Below are positions 4,912 to 8,660 of a DNA stretch of 8,660 bases, piece by piece. Both the position numbers and the translations under genes were made by a program. The notes under the pieces are model-generated. The model made no database searches. It saw only the letters and a program-made list of their open reading frames with translations, and had not been told where the DNA came from. The DNA comes from Acidobacteriota bacterium (lineage in GTDB: Bacteria; Actinomycetota; Acidimicrobiia; Acidimicrobiales; UBA8190), in NCBI GenBank assembly GCA_028872975.1, contig JAGWNV010000092.1, forward strand, positions 1-8,660, read 5' to 3'. Numbering within the stretch: position 1 is the stretch's first letter; each line of letters begins with the position of its first letter.

Positions 4912-7359
4912 GTGGGGAACGGCCGGCACCCCGACCGGCCCAGTCCCGAGGAAGCGCAGTTGGGGCCCCGACCTGAGCAAAGGCTGCACGGCTCGAGTGC
5001 GCCGGTGCCGGTGGCGGGGTCCGTCGCGCCCCCGGCCGGTGCCGGGCGCGCCGGTGGCGCCGATGGGGTCGCCCCGACGTCGGGCCGCCGGGACCTCTCC
5101 GACGAGGACCTGAGCGTCTTCCTCGACCTCGCCACCGACGTCTACGGGATCTTCGACCCCCAGAAGGGCCTCGTCTGGGCCAACCCGTCGGTGGTGGGGG
5201 TGCTCGGGTACGAGCCCGAGGAGATCCGCCACGTCGACCTCGCCGACCTCGTGCACCCCGAGGACCTCGGAGCGCCCACCGAGGACCTCGAGGACTTCCC
5301 CCGAGACGGGTCCCTGCGCACCCTCGAGGTCCGTTGCCGGGCGAAGGACGGGGGCTGGCGGTGGCTCGAGTTGACGGGATCCTGGGAGGCGCCGACGGGC
5401 GTCCTCTACGGTGCCGCCCGCGACGTGACGGACAGGAGGCTCACCCAGGCGGCGCTGGCCCGCAACGAACGGCTCATGCAGGCCATCCTCGACCAGTCCA
5501 CGGCGGCGGTCTACGTCGAGGACCTCGACGAGCGGTACCTGCTCGTGAACGACGCCTTCCTCGCCATCGTCGGGCGCGGCCGCGAGGAGGTGGTCGGACG
5601 GCGGGCGGCCGAGGTATGGGCACCCCGGCCCAATCCCGGCGGCGACGTGGACGCGCTGGTGATGGCGAGCGGGGAGTCGGTGACCCGTGACGACGTGGTC
5701 GACGTCGGGGGAGGGCCACGGACCTACATGACGGTGCGGTTCCCCGTCCGGGACGCAGCCGGTGCGACGGTCGGCATGGCCGGGATCGCCACCGACATCA
5801 CGGGACGGACCGAAGCGGAGGAGGCCCTCGCCGAGCGGGAGCGGCTCCTCGACACCATCGTCCGGGCCTGTCCGGACATCGTCACCATCCTCGACAGCAC
5901 CGGGCGGGTCCGGGAGGTGAGCCAGGCCTCGTCCCGGATCCTCGGATACGACCTCCGGGACCCGGTCCACGAGGAGCTCGAGGGCCTCCTCCACCCCGAC
6001 GACCTCGCTGCCATCTACCGGGCGTACGCCAGGCTCCTCACCCAGGAGACGCCCCAGATCGACCTCCGGTACCGGGTCCGCCACCGGGACGGGCACTGGG
6101 TGACCCTCGACACCCGGGGCCAGGTGGTCCGGGGCGACGACGGCCGTGCCGAGGGAGCGGTGGTCGTCTCCCGGGACATCACCGCCGACCTCGCCTTCCA
6201 GACCGAGCTCGAGGAGGCCCTGCGGTCCGCCGAGGAGGCCAGCGCCGAGAAGAGCGACTTCCTCTCGAGGATGAGCCACGAGCTTCGAACCCCCCTCAAT
6301 TCCGTAATGGGGTTCGCCCAACTCCTGGGGATGGACGCCCTGGGAGAGGAGCAGACCCAGGCCGTCGGCCACATCCTGCGGGCCGGCCACCACCTGCTGA
6401 ACCTGATCGACGAGGTCCTCGACATCGCCAGGATCGAGTCGGGACGGCTGGACCTCAGCCTCGGCCCCGTTCCCGTCGCTGCCGTGGTGGCCGACGCCCT
6501 CGATCTCGCCGGGCCCCTCGCCGAGGACCGCCACATCGCCTTGGTCGTCGACCTGGGGGCCATCCCGGCCACCACCCATGTCCGGGCCGACCGCCAACGG
6601 CTCATGCAGGTGATGCTCAACCTGCTCTCGAACGGAGTGAAGTACAACGATCCCGAAGGCCGCGTCACCGTCTCGGCCCGGCTGGAAGGGGGAGCCGTCA
6701 CCCTCGCCGTCGCCGACACCGGACCGGGGATCGACCCCCACGACGCCGAGCGGGTGTTCCGGCCCTTCGACCGGCTCGGTGCCGAGCGGACCGCCGTGCA
6801 GGGGACCGGCGTGGGCCTGACCCTCTCGAAGCACCTCGTCGAGCAGATGGGCGGGTCCATCGCCCTCGCCTCCGAGCCGGGCCGGGGGGCCACCTTCACT
6901 GTCACCCTTCCGGTCACCGATCCCGAGGTGCAGACGCAGGCACCCCGGCGGAGCCGGTCGGGGTCCCGGCGGGGGGAAGGGGTGCTCCGGGTACTCCACA
7001 TCGAGGACAACCTCGCCAACCTCGAGCTCGTCGACCAGGTCCTCTCGCGGTCGGGCACCGTCGACCTCCGGGCCGCCATGTTCGGCGGCCTGGGCCTGGA
7101 GTTGGCCCGCGAGGAGCGGCCCGATCTCGTCCTCCTCGACCTCCACCTCCCCGACATGCCGGGGGCCGACGTCCTCGAACGACTCCGGCAGGATCCCGCC
7201 ACGGCCACGGTGCCGGTGGTGGTGGTGAGCGCCGACGCCACTCCCGAGCAGGTCCGGGGACTGCGGGACAAGGGGGTCCTCGCCTACCTGACCAAGCCCA
7301 TCGACCTCCAGGAGCTCCTCGCCGTCGTCGACCGGGTGGGCAAGGGGAGCGGGTCGTGA
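4912..7359 (+). CDS. Soluble hybrid sensor histidine kinase: PAS-PAS-PAS-HisKA-HATPase-REC
   Basis: The product has 815 residues. After a Pro/Gly/Ala-rich N-terminus (1-60) come three PAS domains (about 62-176, 182-299 and 306-425, each ending in a DVTDR/DITGRT/DIT-type signature), a helical linker, and the HisKA domain with phospho-accepting His456 in MSHELRTPLN. The ATPase domain shows N-box Asn574 (LLSNGVKYN), DTGPGI (602-607), FRPFDRL (616-622) and GTGVGLTLSK (631-640). A C-terminal receiver (about 692-810) has acidic Glu698/Asp699, phospho-acceptor Asp743 (LLDLHLPDMPG), Ser773 and Lys795 (LTKP). All catalytic residues are intact, so kinase and receiver should work. There is no membrane segment, HAMP or signal peptide: it should sense a cytoplasmic cue through PAS. 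The receiver has no output domain, so phosphate probably passes to a separate partner. Start is uncertain: the GTG at 4912 lacks a Shine-Dalgarno, while the TTG at 4960 (residue 17) has GAGGAAG shortly ahead. Confidence 0.92.
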   Translation: MGNGRHPDRPSPEEAQLGPRPEQRLHGSSAPVPVAGSVAPPAGAGRAGGADGVAPTSGRRDLSDEDLSVFLDLATDVYGIFDPQKGLVWANPSVVGVLGYEPEEIRHVDLADLVHPEDLGAPTEDLEDFPRDGSLRTLEVRCRAKDGGWRWLELTGSWEAPTGVLYGAARDVTDRRLTQAALARNERLMQAILDQSTAAVYVEDLDERYLLVNDAFLAIVGRGREEVVGRRAAEVWAPRPNPGGDVDALVMASGESVTRDDVVDVGGGPRTYMTVRFPVRDAAGATVGMAGIATDITGRTEAEEALAERERLLDTIVRACPDIVTILDSTGRVREVSQASSRILGYDLRDPVHEELEGLLHPDDLAAIYRAYARLLTQETPQIDLRYRVRHRDGHWVTLDTRGQVVRGDDGRAEGAVVVSRDITADLAFQTELEEALRSAEEASAEKSDFLSRMSHELRTPLNSVMGFAQLLGMDALGEEQTQAVGHILRAGHHLLNLIDEVLDIARIESGRLDLSLGPVPVAAVVADALDLAGPLAEDRHIALVVDLGAIPATTHVRADRQRLMQVMLNLLSNGVKYNDPEGRVTVSARLEGGAVTLAVADTGPGIDPHDAERVFRPFDRLGAERTAVQGTGVGLTLSKHLVEQMGGSIALASEPGRGATFTVTLPVTDPEVQTQAPRRSRSGSRRGEGVLRVLHIEDNLANLELVDQVLSRSGTVDLRAAMFGGLGLELAREERPDLVLLDLHLPDMPGADVLERLRQDPATATVPVVVVSADATPEQVRGLRDKGVLAYLTKPIDLQELLAVVDRVGKGSGS
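7342..7349 (+). promoter_or_regulatory. Ribosome binding site inside the first kinase gene for the second
   Basis: AAGGGGAG lies 6 nt before the GTG at 7356, within the last codons of the upstream kinase. It supports this start and coupled translation of the two kinases. Confidence 0.6.
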
Positions 7360-8660
7360 GCCAGGCGACGGGCACCAGCGTGGCGGTCCAGCCGCCCTCG
7401 GGGATCGCCCTCCGGACGGTCCTCGACCTCTCGAGCCAGGTCCTCTCCGTCTGCGATCCTGAGGGCCGGATCGTCTGGTGGAACGATGGCTTCGTCCGGG
7501 CACTCGGGTACGGGGGCCCGGAGGTCGCCGGCGCCTCCTTCCTCGACTTCGTGGACGAGGAGGGGCGAGTCGCCCTGCGGTCTGCGGGCCTGGCGGGCGG
7601 CGCGCCGAGGAGGGGGGCTTCGACGACGTCTTCGGAGGTCACCGGCGCCGTGGCCCGGGTCCAGCGGCGCGACGGCGAGTGGCGGTCGGTCGAGTGGACG
7701 ATCCGGGTCGACCCCTCGAAAGCCCTCGTGTTCCTGGCCGGCCGGGACGTGACCGAGCGGGTCGCCGCCGAGCAGGAGGCCCGAGTGGGGGAGGCCCGGC
7801 TGCGGGCGATCCTGGCCCACTCGCCCTCTGCCGTCTACGTGAAGGACCTCCGCTGCCGGTACCTCCTCGTCAACGAAGCCTGGGCGGCCATCGCCGGCCG
7901 GGAGGTCCAGGAGATGATCGGGCTCTCCGACGCCGAGTGCCAACCGGCCAACGCCGCCGCCATCGCCGAGATGGAGCTCGAGGCCACCGACGCCTCGGCC
8001 TCTCAGACGGTCTCCGACCTCCGGCTGGACACGCCCGGAGGAAAGCGGGACCTCATGGTCGTCCTCTTCCCCCTGCCCGGGCCCGACGGCGCCCCCTATG
8101 CCTTCTGCGGGATCGCCACCGACGTGACGGACCGAAAGGAGATCGAGGCGGCCGTGGTCGAGCGGGAGCGGCTCCTCGAGACGGTGCTCGCCGCCAGTCC
8201 CGACATCATCTCCCTCATCGACGCCGACGGCCGGATCGGCCGGGTGAGCGCAGCCGAGGGGACGATGCTCGGCCACCACCATCCCGAGGCCGCCGACGCC
8301 GAGCTCCTCGCCCTAGTCCACCCCGAGGACTTCGACGCCGTGGCCTCGGACTTCATCGCCATGGTGACCGGGTCCCGCAGCCAACTCCACGAGCGGTACC
8401 GGGTGCGGCACGCCCAGGGCGAGTGGGTCACCGTCGACTCCCGGGCCCAGGCCATCGTCGACGAGAAGGGAACGTTCCGAGGTGCGGTGGTGGTCACCCG
8501 GGACGTCACCGATCGTCTCCGGTCGGAGGAGCGCCTGGAGGCGCTCCGGGAGGCCGCCGAACAGGCGAGCCGGGCCAAGAGCGAGTTCCTCTCTCGGATG
8601 AGCCACGAGCTCCGGACTCCCCTCAACGCCATCCTCGGGTTCTCGCAGCTGCTCGAGATG
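7356..8660 (+). CDS. Second PAS-PAS-PAS histidine kinase, paralogue of the upstream kinase (3' end outside window)
   Basis: The frame is open from the GTG at 7356 to the window edge, 435 codons. The GTGA overlap with the upstream stop and an AAGGGGAG 6 nt ahead support the start. Three PAS domains are visible (about 18-134, 146-260 and 270-386, ending in GRDVTERV, ATDVTDRKE and TRDVTDRL). A helical linker and the start of HisKA follow, with His417 in MSHELRTPLN; the sequence stops at FSQLLEM. Domain order and many segments repeat the neighbour: AVYVKDLRCRYLLVNEAW matches its AVYVEDLDERYLLVNDAF, and RYRVRH...GEWVTVDSR matches RYRVRH...GHWVTLDTR, so the two arose by tandem duplication. The N-terminus is shorter by about 45 residues. 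There is no membrane segment. An ATPase domain and perhaps a receiver should follow beyond the edge (inference). Confidence 0.92.
   Translation, partial: MSQATGTSVAVQPPSGIALRTVLDLSSQVLSVCDPEGRIVWWNDGFVRALGYGGPEVAGASFLDFVDEEGRVALRSAGLAGGAPRRGASTTSSEVTGAVARVQRRDGEWRSVEWTIRVDPSKALVFLAGRDVTERVAAEQEARVGEARLRAILAHSPSAVYVKDLRCRYLLVNEAWAAIAGREVQEMIGLSDAECQPANAAAIAEMELEATDASASQTVSDLRLDTPGGKRDLMVVLFPLPGPDGAPYAFCGIATDVTDRKEIEAAVVERERLLETVLAASPDIISLIDADGRIGRVSAAEGTMLGHHHPEAADAELLALVHPEDFDAVASDFIAMVTGSRSQLHERYRVRHAQGEWVTVDSRAQAIVDEKGTFRGAVVVTRDVTDRLRSEERLEALREAAEQASRAKSEFLSRMSHELRTPLNAILGFSQLLEM

Noticed and set aside
4816..7503. 895-codon open frame on the - strand opposite the first kinase
   Set aside because: It is antisense to a gene with complete PAS, kinase and receiver motifs. 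Its translation is low-complexity Gly/Pro/Arg/Asp-rich with no domain, as expected where third positions are nearly all G or C.
7284..8632. - strand open frames opposite the second kinase
   Set aside because: They are shadows of the second kinase, which shows three PAS domains and a HisKA motif on the + strand.
1..8660. Mobile elements, CRISPR arrays, tRNA or rRNA genes, or a defence system
   Set aside because: I saw no transposase, integrase, regularly spaced repeats, tRNA-like cloverleaf or terminal repeats, and all gene space is explained by metabolism and signalling genes.

Overview
This is a very GC-rich window with strong G/C preference at third codon positions, GTG starts, tightly packed genes and mycobacterial-type lipid-degradation genes. 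It points to a high-GC Actinomycetota chromosome, perhaps Acidimicrobiia; the class is an inference and was not tested. There is no sign of a phage, transposon, CRISPR array or RNA gene.

Layout. (1) Bases 1-137 hold the last 44 codons of an acyl-CoA dehydrogenase on the + strand. (2) Two genes run on the - strand. A small Cys/His-containing protein (1942 down to 1604) is followed 42 nt later by a fusion of an alpha/beta-hydrolase and a class III nucleotide cyclase (1561 down to 152). The fusion gene converges on the dehydrogenase with only 14 nt between stop codons. (3) A 186-bp divergent intergenic region (1943-2128) contains a perfect 14-bp inverted repeat, TAGAACCTGTTCTA, that matches the KstR operator consensus TNNAACNNGTTNNA and overlaps a -10-like hexamer, plus a second 14-bp palindrome nearer the start codon. 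(4) A compact + strand operon follows: thiolase (2129-3289), EchA19-like enoyl-CoA hydratase (3292-4086) and PaaI-type hotdog thioesterase (4083-4850). The junctions are a 2-nt gap and an ATGA overlap. (5) Two hairpins at 4843-4876 may end that operon. (6) Two PAS-rich soluble histidine kinases lie in tandem on the + strand: a complete hybrid kinase PAS-PAS-PAS-HisKA-HATPase-REC (4912-7359) and, overlapping its stop by GTGA, a paralogue (7356 onward) cut by the window end just after its phospho-accepting histidine.

How the parts fit. Dehydrogenase, hydratase, thiolase and thioesterase are consecutive chemical steps or accessories of acyl-CoA beta-oxidation. The KstR-type operator and the EchA19 resemblance suggest a steroid side chain or related branched acyl-CoA as substrate (inference). 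The hydrolase-cyclase could couple a small hydrophobic ligand to cAMP production, and the kinase pair looks like a cytoplasmic phosphorelay sensing module. Any functional tie between these signalling genes and the lipid operon rests on proximity only.
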